This document shows, piece by piece, positions 8,698-17,678 of a stretch of DNA of 64,000 nucleotides. The stretch covers positions 5,176 through 69,175 of the forward strand of contig NZ_JPLE01000017.1 of NCBI RefSeq assembly GCF_001010415.1, read 5' to 3'. The DNA is from Xanthomonas pisi DSM 18956 (lineage in GTDB: Bacteria; Pseudomonadota; Gammaproteobacteria; Xanthomonadales; Xanthomonadaceae). Positions within the stretch are counted from its first letter, which is position 1. Each line of letters opens with the position of its first letter. Below the pieces are notes generated by a model. It searched no databases. It had not been told where the DNA came from and was given only the letters and a program-made list of their open reading frames with translations. The position numbers were made by a program, and so were the translations under genes.

Positions 8698-9788
8698 CAG
8701 CGCCGTCCGGGACGATCGACGCTGGCCGGCCGCTTGCCCGAGCCCTTGCCACGGGCGTTCTGGGCGACGCGGGTCGCAAGCTTTTCGGCCGCAGCGGTCA
8801 CTTCCACGCGCAGCTTCATGTAATTGGCCACCCGCTCCGGATCCAGCTCGCCGGCCTCGATCGCCGCCTGCACCGCACAGCCGGGCTCGGCGATATGTGC
8901 GCAATCGTTGAAGCGGCACTGTGCCGCCAACGCCTCCACATCCGAGAAGCCGCCTTCAGCCAGATCCTCTTCGCCAGTCGGTTTGAGCTCGCGCATGCCG
9001 GGCGTGTCGATCAGGCAGGCACCGGACGGCAACGGAATCAGCGCACGGTGGGTGGTGGTATGCCGGCCGCGCGAATCGTTCTCGCGCACCGCATTGGTCT
9101 TCATCTTCTGCGTGCCGAGCAAGGTGTTGGTCAGCGTCGACTTGCCGGCACCGGACGAGCCCACCAGCACCGCGGTACGGCCATCGCCCAGCCACGGCCG
9201 CAACGCCGCCACGCTGTCCGGATCCTTGGCATTGACCGCACGCAGCGGGATGTTCTGCGCTTCCAATTCCTCGAGCACCGCCAATGCGTCCTCGGCGTAT
9301 TCGGTCTGATCGGCCTTGGTCAGCACCACCACCGGCTGCGCACCGCCACCGCCTACCAACAGCAGATAGCGCTCGATGCGGCGCGGATTGAAATCCGCAT
9401 CCAGCCCGCACACGATGAACACCGTATCGATATTGGCCGCGATCACCTGCTGGTGGTAATGCTCGCCAGCGGCCCCGCGCTTGATCGAAGTGCGCCGCGG
9501 CAGCAGCGCCACAATGCGCTTGCCCTCCATCAGCACCCAATCGCCCACCGCGGCCCGCTCATGGCTCGGGAACCGCGGCCGCTGCCACTCCGGCAACGAC
9601 TCGGCCTTGAGACTGGCCTCCGGCGTATCGGCCACCACATAGCCGGTGCGATGCTGCTCCACCACCCGTGCCGGCAACGCCTGCGGATGCGCGGCAAAGA
9701 CCGCCTGCCAGGCCGAGTCCTCGGCAGGGCCGGGCCAGGGCCAGCCGATGGATTGGAGGGTGGGGTAATTGGGGGAAATGTCGCTCAT
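8697..9788 (-). CDS. rsgA: Ribosome small-subunit biogenesis GTPase RsgA
   Basis: This 363-residue circularly permuted GTPase has an N-terminal OB-fold, then the motifs in the permuted order: G4 (TKAD), G1 (GSSGAGKST), G2 region (GRHTTTHR) and G3 (DTPG). The C-terminal zinc knuckle is CRFNDCAH...GC. RsgA binds the 30S subunit late in assembly and hydrolyses GTP on release. The final 20 residues are basic (Lys/Arg/Gly-rich), which fits rRNA contact. It is the first gene of a two-gene unit with the DUF1704 gene. The start at 9788 gives MSDISPNYPTL, with no better alternative upstream. Confidence 0.96.
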   Translation of the reverse strand: MSDISPNYPTLQSIGWPWPGPAEDSAWQAVFAAHPQALPARVVEQHRTGYVVADTPEASLKAESLPEWQRPRFPSHERAAVGDWVLMEGKRIVALLPRRTSIKRGAAGEHYHQQVIAANIDTVFIVCGLDADFNPRRIERYLLLVGGGGAQPVVVLTKADQTEYAEDALAVLEELEAQNIPLRAVNAKDPDSVAALRPWLGDGRTAVLVGSSGAGKSTLTNTLLGTQKMKTNAVRENDSRGRHTTTHRALIPLPSGACLIDTPGMRELKPTGEEDLAEGGFSDVEALAAQCRFNDCAHIAEPGCAVQAAIEAGELDPERVANYMKLRVEVTAAAEKLATRVAQNARGKGSGKRPASVDRPGRR

Positions 9789-9940
9789 CGGGCGATTCTA
9801 GCTGGCTGGACGCAGTGGCTTGTGCAATCGGCTCACGGCCTGCCCTCACACGCCTCTTGACATCGTTGCCGATGCAAGCATGCCCGCCTGTCATATTTCC
9901 GCTACCATGCCAAGCCTCACGCCTGCCACCGGCCCGTCGC

Positions 9941-11212
9941 ATGTCCACTGCCCCGCAAAAGCCGCTCGCCATCCGCGAGCGTCTGTCCGAAGTCCGCTAC
10001 GAGATCCGGGGCGAGCTGGCGCGACGAGCGCGGGAGTTGGAGGCGCAGGGCCGCAAACTGATCAAGCTCAATATCGGCAACCCGGGTGCATTCGGGTTCC
10101 GCGCGCCGGAGCATCTGCAGCGCGCCATCGCCGACGACATGGGCCGCACCGATCCCTACACCCATCAACAGGGCCTGCCGGAAGCGCGCGAGGCGATCGC
10201 CAAGGCGTATTCGCGGCGCCAGCACCCCGATGCGCATCCGGACCGTATCTTCGTCGGTAACGGGGTCAGCGAGCTGATCGACCTGTCGCTGCGCGCCCTG
10301 CTCAACCCCGGCGACGAAGTGCTGGTGCCCTCGCCCGACTACCCGCTGTGGTCGGCGGCCACCATCCTCAACGATGGCCGCCCGGTGTATTACCGCTGCG
10401 CGCCGGAAAACGGCTTCCAGCCGGACCCGGTGGAGATCGAAACGCTGGTGTCCTCACGCACCCGCGCCATCGTGCTGATCAATCCCAACAACCCCAGCGG
10501 TGCGAGCTATTCGCGCGAGTTGCTGGAGCGCATCGTGGCGATCGCCACCAAGCACAACCTGCTGCTGATGGTCGACGAAATCTACGACCAGGTGCTGTAC
10601 GACGACGCGGCTTTCGTGCCGGTGGCGCCGCTGGCCGGTGCGCACCCGTGCATCACCTTCAGCGGGCTGAGCAAGGTGCACCGCGCCTGCGGCTGGCGGG
10701 TGGGCTGGGCGCTGCTGTCGGGCGAGCAGTCGCGCATCAACGACCTGCGCAACGCGATGGACCTGCTCGGCGCCTTGCGCCTGTGCGCCAACGTCCCGGG
10801 CCAGTACGCCATCGATGCGGCGGTCAATGGGCCGGACACCATTTCCGCGTTGTGCGCGCCCGGTGGCCGCCTGTACGAAACCCGCCGTGCGGTCATCGAG
10901 GCCTGTGCGGCCAGCGAGCATCTGCAGCTGGTGGCGCCGGCCGGGGCGCTGTACGCCTTCCCGGCGGTGGTCGGTGCGGCCGCGCGCAATTTCGACGATC
11001 ACGCGTTCGCGCTGGACCTGATGAACGAAGAAGGCGTGCTGGTGGTGCCCGGCTCCAGCTTCAACGTGCCGTACCGCCATCACTTCCGCGTGACCCTGAT
11101 GCCGGAAGCCAGCGTCATGCGCGATGTGTTCGCGCGCATCGACCGCGCACTGGCCCGCCGTGCGGAGGCCGTGACCAAGGTCGTGCCACTCAAGTCGCGC
11201 AGCGTCGCTTGA
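9941..11212 (+). CDS. alaA: AlaA-like pyridoxal-phosphate aminotransferase
   Basis: This 423-residue class I/II aminotransferase has IKLNIGNPGAFGF near the N-terminus, the NPNNPSG loop, and the PLP lysine K245 in SGLSKVHRACGWRVGW. These features and the length fit the AlaA/YfbQ glutamate-pyruvate aminotransferases, which make alanine from pyruvate. The ATG at 9941 begins MSTAPQKPLAIRERLSEVRYEI. It is divergent from rsgA with about 150 bp between starts. Its stop overlaps the next gene's ATG (TGATG), so the two are probably co-translated. Substrate choice among close aminotransferases is not certain. Confidence 0.88.
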   Translation: MSTAPQKPLAIRERLSEVRYEIRGELARRARELEAQGRKLIKLNIGNPGAFGFRAPEHLQRAIADDMGRTDPYTHQQGLPEAREAIAKAYSRRQHPDAHPDRIFVGNGVSELIDLSLRALLNPGDEVLVPSPDYPLWSAATILNDGRPVYYRCAPENGFQPDPVEIETLVSSRTRAIVLINPNNPSGASYSRELLERIVAIATKHNLLLMVDEIYDQVLYDDAAFVPVAPLAGAHPCITFSGLSKVHRACGWRVGWALLSGEQSRINDLRNAMDLLGALRLCANVPGQYAIDAAVNGPDTISALCAPGGRLYETRRAVIEACAASEHLQLVAPAGALYAFPAVVGAAARNFDDHAFALDLMNEEGVLVVPGSSFNVPYRHHFRVTLMPEASVMRDVFARIDRALARRAEAVTKVVPLKSRSVA

Positions 11213-11862
11213 TGGCGGCGCCTGCCACGCCACTGCGCTATCTGGCGCTGGGTGACTCGTACACCATTGGCGAAGGCGTCGCCCCTGGGCAGCGCTGGCC
11301 GATGCAGTTGGTCGATGGCCTGCTTGCCCACGGGTGGAACGTGGCGCCGGCGCAGATCGTCGCCACCACCGGCTGGACCACCGACGAACTGCAGGCCGGT
11401 ATCGAGGCGGCCGCACCGCAGGGGCCGTTCGCTCTGGTCAGCCTGCTGATCGGCGTCAACAACCAGTACCGCGGGCGCTCGCTGGACGAGTACCGCACCC
11501 AGTTCGATGCCCTGTTGCAGAGCGCGGTCGCGTTTGCCGGCGGCCATGCCGCGCGCGTGCTGGTGCTCTCCATCCCCGATTGGGGGCTGACCCCGTTTGC
11601 GCGCGCGCAGGGCGGCGATGCCGGGCTGATCGCGGCACAGATCGACGCCTTCAACCGCGTGGCCGCGGAACGTTGCGCAGCGCGCGCGGTGCGGTTTATC
11701 GACATCACCGCCATCAGTCGCGATGGCGGCGACGCCGTCGACATGCTGGTCGACGATGGCCTGCACCCCTCCGGTGCGATGTACGCGCGTTGGGCAGCGG
11801 TCGCGCTGCCTGCTGCGCGCGATGCGCTGGGCGCGGTCGGGCCTGTGGATCCGCTTGCCTAA
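11212..11862 (+). CDS. SGNH/GDSL-family esterase or lipase-like hydrolase
   Basis: The protein has 216 residues with the GDSL block ALGDSYTIGEG (Ser16), the block III Asn in LIGVNNQY, and the C-terminal Asp-His pair DDGLHPSG. No signal peptide is seen, so it is probably cytoplasmic, unlike TesA. It overlaps the aminotransferase stop by one base, suggesting a shared message, but no pathway link is evident. Fold and hydrolase class are clear; substrate is unknown. Confidence 0.88.
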   Translation: MAAPATPLRYLALGDSYTIGEGVAPGQRWPMQLVDGLLAHGWNVAPAQIVATTGWTTDELQAGIEAAAPQGPFALVSLLIGVNNQYRGRSLDEYRTQFDALLQSAVAFAGGHAARVLVLSIPDWGLTPFARAQGGDAGLIAAQIDAFNRVAAERCAARAVRFIDITAISRDGGDAVDMLVDDGLHPSGAMYARWAAVALPAARDALGAVGPVDPLA

Positions 11863-12294
11863 GCGCGGCTAACAGGACGATTGGGCCCACTGAAAGACGG
11901 ACGCGGCCGCTGCTCGATGCGACGTCGCTCACTCGTTCGCACAGGTTCTGAGCTCGCTTTCTACGCCCACCTGACCACTGCGCGCTACGGTCTGGCAGGT
12001 GTTCCAAAGCGCAGACGTGCTGCCTTGTTCCTCGTTGCGCGCATCGTGCGTGCTGCGGATCTGTTGCTGTAGCGCAATCCTGATGCCCAGCGACCGTGCT
12101 GCCGTGCCTCGATTCACCGCCACGCGCTTGCTTTTCGCGGACGCAACGCAGGCTCGGACCTGGCGCACGCGATGGCGACGACACGCGCCACTGCCTGCGG
12201 TCATGCATCGCGAAAACGCCACCCAGGCCTACCGCAATCGGTACGAGTGGCCCTAAGCTAGTCGCGCAGCACGCCTGATTGCCAAGGAACGACA
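11863..12294. other. Intergenic region, 432 bp
   Basis: It contains a diverged copy of the ~100-bp repeat (11900-11995) and otherwise no recognisable gene. Small open frames rich in Arg, Cys and Ser here look like composition artefacts. AAGGA just before 12295 is the ribosome site of the methyltransferase. Confidence 0.6.
11900..11995 (+). repeat. Dispersed ~100-bp intergenic repeat, copy D (diverged)
   Basis: It aligns without gaps to copy A by eye. Conserved blocks are 'cgcggccg.tgctcg', 'ggttct' and 'acgcccacctgac.actg..cgctacg'. It is the most diverged of the four copies. Confidence 0.5.
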
Positions 12295-12990
12295 TTGCAC
12301 AGCACCGCCACCCAGCCGATGAGCCGCGCACAAGCGCTGGCGATCGCACGCGCATTCTTGCCCAAGCATCCGCTCGGCAACCGCTACGATTACTACTACA
12401 CGCAGGCCAAGCTGCGCACCGACCCGTTGTATCCGGGTGTGCTGGCGCAGCTGCGCAGCACCACTGCGCCGGTCCTGGATCTGGGCTGCGGGCTGGGCTT
12501 GCTGGCGCATGCCTTGCGTGCCGATGGCCAGGCGCTGGCGTATCACGGCGTGGATGTGGATGCGCCCAAGATCCGCCGTGCGCAGCACATCGCGCAACGC
12601 TCGGGGTTGGGCAACACCAGGTTCGACGTGGTCGATCTGAGCGTCGCATGGCCGAAGCATCAGGGTAGCGTCACCATTCTGGACGTGCTGCAGTATCTGC
12701 AGTCGGACATGCAGGCCAGCCTGCTGCGCAGCGTGGCGCAGATGCTCACCCCTGGCGCCAAGCTGGTGATTCGCAGCGCGTTGGGCGATGCCAGCGGCCG
12801 TGGCCGCACCAGCCGTGTCACCGACGTGCTGGCCCATCTGAGCGGCTGGATGCAGCGCATGCCGCGCAGCTACCCCACCCGCGACAGCCTGCAGGCGCAC
12901 CTGGATGCGGCCGGCCTGCGTGCAAGCTTCGCACCGCTGTACGGCAACACGCCGTTCAACAACTGGTTGATCGTGGCCGAGCCGCGCTGA
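12295..12990 (+). CDS. Class I SAM-dependent methyltransferase
   Basis: The protein is about 231 residues with motif I VLDLGCGLGLLAHAL, an acidic residue ending strand 2 (HGVDVDAPKI) and a post-I segment typical of small-molecule methyltransferases. The N-terminus contains FLPKHPLGNRYDYYYTQAKL, an aromatic patch that probably helps form the acceptor pocket. The TTG at 12295 has AAGGA seven bases ahead; the first ATG (12319, MSRAQALAIARAF) has no obvious ribosome site, so I prefer TTG but cannot exclude the ATG. No partner enzyme sits next to it, so the substrate is unknown. Confidence 0.83.
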   Translation: MHSTATQPMSRAQALAIARAFLPKHPLGNRYDYYYTQAKLRTDPLYPGVLAQLRSTTAPVLDLGCGLGLLAHALRADGQALAYHGVDVDAPKIRRAQHIAQRSGLGNTRFDVVDLSVAWPKHQGSVTILDVLQYLQSDMQASLLRSVAQMLTPGAKLVIRSALGDASGRGRTSRVTDVLAHLSGWMQRMPRSYPTRDSLQAHLDAAGLRASFAPLYGNTPFNNWLIVAEPR

Positions 12991-13109
12991 GCGCTGCCGC
13001 AGTGGCGACAACGGTGCAGGCAGACGCGGTGTCCGCATGCACCGTCTCCATCGCTGACGTGCGCACTCGACGCACGCACCACTGCCCCAGGGCAGCTGAC
13101 ACGCCTACT

Positions 13110-13215
13110 GCGCGGCCGGTGCACGATGCGGCATGTACCGCGCGTACAGTCCGGCTCCTCCGCGCCGTCCTTACCCACCTGAGGAGCGCTCGCGACGTTT
13201 TGTGAGCCGCTCTTA
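13110..13215 (+). repeat. Dispersed ~100-bp intergenic repeat, copy B
   Basis: It runs from gcgcggccggtgcacgatg to gttttgtgagccgctctta and is clearly the same element as copy A. Its last three bases are the stop codon of the minus-strand siderophore receptor (13213-13215), so the element abuts or supplies the end of that gene. Confidence 0.7.
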
Positions 13216-15396
13216 AAACTTCCATGACAGCGTCAGCTCCACATCGCGCGGGTCGCCGTAGATCAACTGACTCTGGTAGACGATGTTGGCGTAGTAACGC
13301 CGATCGAACAGATTGCGCACATTGAGCTGCGCCGACCAGTCCTGAGTGATGTCGTAGCGCGCCATCGCATTGGCCAGCACCACACTGCCCTGGGTCAGCC
13401 GCTGCGTCGTGCCTTGCGGCCCCGCCATCAGCTCGTGGATGGCCGACTGCCAGCTCAGCCCGCCGCCCAGCCGCCACGGTCCGGTCTGCCAGCTGGTGAA
13501 CAACGTGGCTTCGCGGCGCGGGCTGGTCGGGTTGACGTCCACACCGCTGGCGTCGTTGGCATCGAACTGGGCGAACCCGAACGCGATGCGCCACTGCTCC
13601 GACAGTTGCCCGTCGAGCTGGACCTCCACCCCCTGGCTGACGGTGCCCTTGGCGGCGAGATAGGCCTGGGTGGTGGTACCGGGCACCAGTTGCCCCGGGT
13701 CGTTGACCGCCAGGTTGTCCTGCTCGATGCGGAAGAGCGCCAACGCGGCATTGAGCTGGCCGCCGAGATACTCGCCCTTGGCGCCCACTTCGTAGCCATT
13801 GCCTTCCAGCGGGGCGAGATAGCGCCCATCGCGGTCGCGGTTGTTCTGCGGTTTGAAGATGCCGGTGTAGCTGGCATACAGCGAATGGCGGTCGTCCACA
13901 TCGAAAATCAGGCCTGCATACGGCGTCGTGCGGCCGCGGCGCTCGTACGAATTTGCAGGCACAAGCTGGTCGGTATTCTTCCAGTCGGTGATGCGTGCAC
14001 CGACGATCGCCTTCAAGGTGTCGCTCAGCTGGAAGCGCCCGGCCGCATAGGCGGCAACCTGGCGCACATCGCGGTCTTCGCCCCTGGTCAGCGCGGTCCA
14101 TTGCGGCTGCGCCATCGTGCCGGTCCAGGCGTAGACGCTTTCCGCCGTCAACGGTTGCAGCGGTGCGTTGGACCAGCTGCGCACGTTGCGATTCATCCAG
14201 GTGGCGCCGGCCACGATCGCGTGCTCGCGGCCCCACAGCGTCAGCGGCAGGCTGAGGTAGGCGTCCAGACTGTTCTGTGCGCTGAGCGTGGGATAGCGCC
14301 CACCAAAAGTGCTGGCAAGGCCCAGGCCGGTGTCCCTGTCCGGGTAATCGAGATAGCCGAACAGCACCGACTTCCAGTCGGTTTCGAACCGTTGATGCGA
14401 ATACTCCACCTGCAGCTGCGCACCGTTGTCGAAGCGATGGGTCAGGCCGGCGAATGCGTTGGTGGTATCGGCCACGCCACGCGCCCAGCGCGGCGTAAAG
14501 GAATCCGAACGCGCAAAGTTGGTGCGGCTGCCATCGCTAAAATACGCCGGCACTCCGCCCCAGGTGGTGCCGCGACCATCGTTGCGCTGTTTGTTGATGC
14601 CGATGTAGCCGCTGGTGGCATCGCTGAGATCTGCATCGACGATGCCGTAGAACAGCGACGACCGCTTGCTGTAGTAATCGCGAAACGAGCGCTTGTCCTC
14701 ATGGCTGGTCACCACGCGGCCGCGCACGGTGCCGGCCGCGTTCAACGGCGATTGCGCATCGACGGTGCCGCGATAGCGGTCCCATCGGCCGGCCGAGAGA
14801 TCGATGCGACCGCTGGGCACCTCGCTGTCGGCATGCTTGCGCAGCAGATCGATGGACGCGGCCGGGCTGCCCGCGCCGGAGGTCAGGCCATTGGCGCCGC
14901 GGACGATCTCCACCCGGTCGTAGATGGCCATGTTCTGCTGTACATCGCCACTGTAGTCGGTGGGAATGCCATCGATGCGGTAGTAATCCACCTCGAAGCC
15001 GCGCGCGGTGATGTAGGTGCGCTCGGTGTCCCAGGTGGGCGAATTGAAGCCGGCAACGATATCGGTGACGTCCTGCAGCGATTGCAGGTTGCGGTCGACG
15101 ATCTGCTGGCGCGTCACCACCACCACCGACTGCGGCGTGTCGCGCAGCGACAGTTCCAGCTTGGTCGAACTGCGCGCGACATCGGCGGTGTAGGAATCGT
15201 TGCCTTCGGTGGCGGCGCCGCGATGCGCCGTGATCTGCAGGCGATCCAGATCGACCGGATCGCGGGCGTTTGCCTGCGCGGCGGCCAGCGCCGGGCACGC
15301 GCAGGCCAGCGCAAGCAAGGACCGCGTCATCCCGGCACGCGGGACACTCGGATCGACACGCGCAGCGGCGCGCACGGAAGCGGGGCGATGGAACAT
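13213..15396 (-). CDS. TonB-dependent siderophore-type outer-membrane receptor
   Basis: The protein has 727 residues. A signal sequence (MTRSLLALACACPALAAAQA, residues 23-42) sits within the N-terminal 45, followed by a TonB box/plug (LSLRDTPQSVVVVTRQQI, VRGANGLTSGAGSPAASIDLLRK) and a barrel ending VELTLSWKF. SLRDTPQSV with ...DRNLQSLQDV is typical of the FhuE/FpvA ferric-siderophore group. The ATG at 15396 has GAGG eight bases ahead; an ATG at 15330 would begin right at the signal peptide. I see no clear Fur box or siderophore biosynthesis genes nearby. The ligand is unknown. Confidence 0.88.
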   Translation of the reverse strand: MFHRPASVRAAARVDPSVPRAGMTRSLLALACACPALAAAQANARDPVDLDRLQITAHRGAATEGNDSYTADVARSSTKLELSLRDTPQSVVVVTRQQIVDRNLQSLQDVTDIVAGFNSPTWDTERTYITARGFEVDYYRIDGIPTDYSGDVQQNMAIYDRVEIVRGANGLTSGAGSPAASIDLLRKHADSEVPSGRIDLSAGRWDRYRGTVDAQSPLNAAGTVRGRVVTSHEDKRSFRDYYSKRSSLFYGIVDADLSDATSGYIGINKQRNDGRGTTWGGVPAYFSDGSRTNFARSDSFTPRWARGVADTTNAFAGLTHRFDNGAQLQVEYSHQRFETDWKSVLFGYLDYPDRDTGLGLASTFGGRYPTLSAQNSLDAYLSLPLTLWGREHAIVAGATWMNRNVRSWSNAPLQPLTAESVYAWTGTMAQPQWTALTRGEDRDVRQVAAYAAGRFQLSDTLKAIVGARITDWKNTDQLVPANSYERRGRTTPYAGLIFDVDDRHSLYASYTGIFKPQNNRDRDGRYLAPLEGNGYEVGAKGEYLGGQLNAALALFRIEQDNLAVNDPGQLVPGTTTQAYLAAKGTVSQGVEVQLDGQLSEQWRIAFGFAQFDANDASGVDVNPTSPRREATLFTSWQTGPWRLGGGLSWQSAIHELMAGPQGTTQRLTQGSVVLANAMARYDITQDWSAQLNVRNLFDRRYYANIVYQSQLIYGDPRDVELTLSWKF

Positions 15397-15812
15397 GGTG
15401 TCAGCCTCATGATCGGAAGCTGCCGTCGATGACGGCGACTGAGGCTGGCGCGGCCACACCGTGCACGATGCGACCCAAGAGCTGGCTGGGGCGCGCATGG
15501 TCGATCCGGGCCGGAGCGCTGTCAATAGAGGCGCACGCTGGATGCGCTGCAATCCACGGCAAAGCGTCTGTTCCGGTACACGACGTACCGGGCGGGCGCC
15601 CGGCAACACGCCCGTCGGCTTGCGGCGCGGAATCTACGTGCCATGCCATCGATGACGGCCCCGGACAGCCGATCGGCGCGTATGGGAATTGGTGGACGCC
15701 ATGCATGGCCGACCGCGTTTGGCTGCCGCAAGGCCCACGTGCATCGATGCCGCGGGCAGTGCACCGCCCGCGTCCCGATTGCAGGTCTACGACAACGCGA
15801 CATCCGCGCGCG
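15397..15812. other. Intergenic region, 416 bp
   Basis: This is the upstream region of the siderophore-type receptor and the 3' side of the deacetylase. I see no gene, no GATAATGATAATC-like Fur box and no convincing terminator. Confidence 0.5.
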
Positions 15813-16595
15813 TTACTTCGCTCCGGGCACGATCCCCACCAGCCCGCGCACCCGCATCGCCTCCAGGACGCCGCGCAGGATGGCCAGGTTGTGGCCGTGC
15901 GCAGCGCCTTCGTGCAGCAGCACGATGGCGCCGGGGTGCAGGTCGCGCACGATGCGCGCGATGGTGGCGTCCGGCTCGCAGCGCACGCCGTCGAAGCCGC
16001 GTGCACTCCAGGCCACACGGGTCAGCCCGTGTGCGCGCAGTGGCGAGGCGACGAAGGGGTTGGTCATGCCGACCACCGAGCGATACAGCCGCGGGGCCTG
16101 CCCGGTGATGCTGGCCAGGGTGCGCTGCGCCAGGCCGATTTCCTGCGCCATGCGGCGCGGCCCCAATGCCCAGAACCAGGCCTGCGGATGGGTATGGCTG
16201 TGGTTGCCGATGCCGTGCCCGCGGCGCACGATCTCGCGCACCAGTTCCGGCCGCTGCTCGGCACGCGCACCGACCACGAAGAAGGTGGCCTTGGCGTCGT
16301 AGGCATCGAGCAGTTCGAGAATGGCCGGGGTATCGTCGGACGGGCCGTCGTCGATGGTCAGCCAGACCTGCGGCGCGGCGCCGGGCAGCTGCGCCAGGAC
16401 CGGCGCGTACAAACGTGCGCGCGGCAGGAACACCGGCACCACGAACAACGCATGCGACACCAGCAGCGCCGGCAGGCCCCAGGCCCAGCCCAGATGCCAC
16501 CACAGCACCGCCACCGCGACCTGCGAGAGGGCGAACAAGCCCACCCAGCGGTAGGGGTGGGAAGGGATGCGATACAGCGTTTCCGGCGTGGTCAT
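15813..16595 (-). CDS. Membrane-anchored polysaccharide deacetylase (NodB domain)
   Basis: The protein has 260 residues. Two hydrophobic segments at about residues 14-55 (VGLFALSQVAVAVLWW, LPALLVSHALFVVPVFL) are followed by a NodB domain: motif 1 TIDDGPSDDT with the catalytic base and metal Asp, motif 2 HSHTH, and LHPGAIVLLHEG near the C-terminus. The family removes N- or O-acetyl groups from polysaccharide or peptidoglycan sugars in the periplasm. Motif 3 reads YRSVVGMTNP where relatives usually have an FRxPxG-type block, so the fine specificity is unclear. It is divergent from the glutaredoxin-fusion gene, with 60 bp between starts. Confidence 0.88.
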   Translation of the reverse strand: MTTPETLYRIPSHPYRWVGLFALSQVAVAVLWWHLGWAWGLPALLVSHALFVVPVFLPRARLYAPVLAQLPGAAPQVWLTIDDGPSDDTPAILELLDAYDAKATFFVVGARAEQRPELVREIVRRGHGIGNHSHTHPQAWFWALGPRRMAQEIGLAQRTLASITGQAPRLYRSVVGMTNPFVASPLRAHGLTRVAWSARGFDGVRCEPDATIARIVRDLHPGAIVLLHEGAAHGHNLAILRGVLEAMRVRGLVGIVPGAK

Positions 16596-16655
16596 GCCGC
16601 ATGATGCCATGCGGCGTAGAATGCCCGGTCTCCACGCTCTCACCGAAGTGCTGCC

Positions 16656-17582
16656 ATGTCCCTCGATCCCGCCCTGCGTTCCCGTATCGATACGCTGCTG
16701 CAATCCAGCCGCGTGGTGCTCTTCATGAAAGGCCAGCCCGGCATGCCGCAGTGCGGCTTTTCGGCCAAGGCGGTCGGCGTGCTGGACGGGCTGGGCATCG
16801 ACTATGCCCACGTCAACGTGCTGGCCGACCAGGAGATCCGCGAGGGCATCAAGGCCTACGGCGACTGGCCGACCATTCCGCAGCTATACGTGGATGGCGA
16901 GCTGATCGGCGGCAGCGACATCATCCTGCAGATGGCCGACAGCGGCGAGCTGAGCAGCATGCTCGGCCTGCAGGCGCCAGATCGCAGCCCGCCCAGGATC
17001 ACCATCACCCCGGCTGCGGTGGAGATGCTCAAGGGCGCGCTGGCCGATGCGCCGGATGCGTCGCTGACGCTGGCCATCGATGCGAATTTTCAGCCGAACT
17101 TCCAGCTGGCGCCGACCAACCCGAACGCCATCGCCGCCGAATCCAACGGCCTGCGCGTGCAGTTCGACCTGGCCAGCGCACGCCGCGCCGACGGCATCAC
17201 CATCGACTGGGTGGACGACATCCGCGGCCGCGGCCTGGCCATCGACAACCCCAACGCGCCCAAGCCGGTGCAGGAGCTGTCGGTGCGCGACGCCGACGAC
17301 CGCCTCAAGGCCGGCACGCTGACCCTGGTGGACGTGCGCCCGGCCGACGAACGTGCGCTGGCCACGGTCAACGCACCGTTCCGCACCCTGGATGCGCACG
17401 AGCGCACCGCCATCGAACAGTTGCCCAAGGACACCCCGCTGGCGTTCCTGTGCCACCGTGGCGGGCGCAGCCTGCAGGCCGCCGAACATTTCCGCGGGCT
17501 GGGCTTCAGCAACGTCTACAACGTCACCGGCGGCATCGACGCCTGGTCGGACGAGGTGGACAACGGCGTGGCGAAATACTGA
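16656..17582 (+). CDS. Monothiol glutaredoxin / A-type-like / rhodanese three-domain protein
   Basis: The protein has 308 residues in three parts. Residues 1-108 are a Grx4-type monothiol glutaredoxin with CGFS at 33-36 and WPTIPQLYVDGELIGGSD, as in Fe-S carrier glutaredoxins. Residues about 115-205 match A-type carriers (IscA/HesB): ITITPAAVEML, then GITIDWVDDIRGRGLAIDNPNA. The cysteines that bind the cluster, including the terminal CGCG, are absent. Residues about 210-308 are a rhodanese with the active-site loop CHRGGRS (C266). C33 and C266 are the only cysteines. A role in Fe-S or sulfur handling is inferred from the parts. A hairpin terminator follows at 17620. Confidence 0.92.
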   Translation: MSLDPALRSRIDTLLQSSRVVLFMKGQPGMPQCGFSAKAVGVLDGLGIDYAHVNVLADQEIREGIKAYGDWPTIPQLYVDGELIGGSDIILQMADSGELSSMLGLQAPDRSPPRITITPAAVEMLKGALADAPDASLTLAIDANFQPNFQLAPTNPNAIAAESNGLRVQFDLASARRADGITIDWVDDIRGRGLAIDNPNAPKPVQELSVRDADDRLKAGTLTLVDVRPADERALATVNAPFRTLDAHERTAIEQLPKDTPLAFLCHRGGRSLQAAEHFRGLGFSNVYNVTGGIDAWSDEVDNGVAKY

Positions 17583-17619
17583 GCGCGGCGACCGACGCCA
17601 CGCACCGCTGCATACCGAA

Positions 17620-17648
17620 ACGGGCGCTCCATGGAGCGTCCGTTTTTT
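17620..17648 (+). terminator. Intrinsic terminator after the glutaredoxin fusion gene
   Basis: An inverted repeat centred on ctccatggag, with flanking gcg/cgt and cgg/ccg pairs, is followed at once by TTTTTT. It lies about 40 bp after the stop codon and ends before the next gene. Confidence 0.85.
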
Positions 17649-17678
17649 CATGGATGACACCCACAAGGACTTCGCCAC

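Noticed and set aside
11999-12256. Possible 85-codon gene before the methyltransferase
   Set aside because: It overlaps the edge of a diverged repeat, lacks a ribosome site and reads as Arg/Ala/Ser-rich noise.
13414-15432. Plus-strand open frame (672 codons) opposite the siderophore-type receptor
   Set aside because: It is antisense to a complete TonB receptor with signal peptide and C-terminal Phe, and has no recognisable motif.
15397-15560. Possible Fur box ahead of the siderophore-type receptor
   Set aside because: No GATAATGATAATC-like sequence is present within reach of the start codon.
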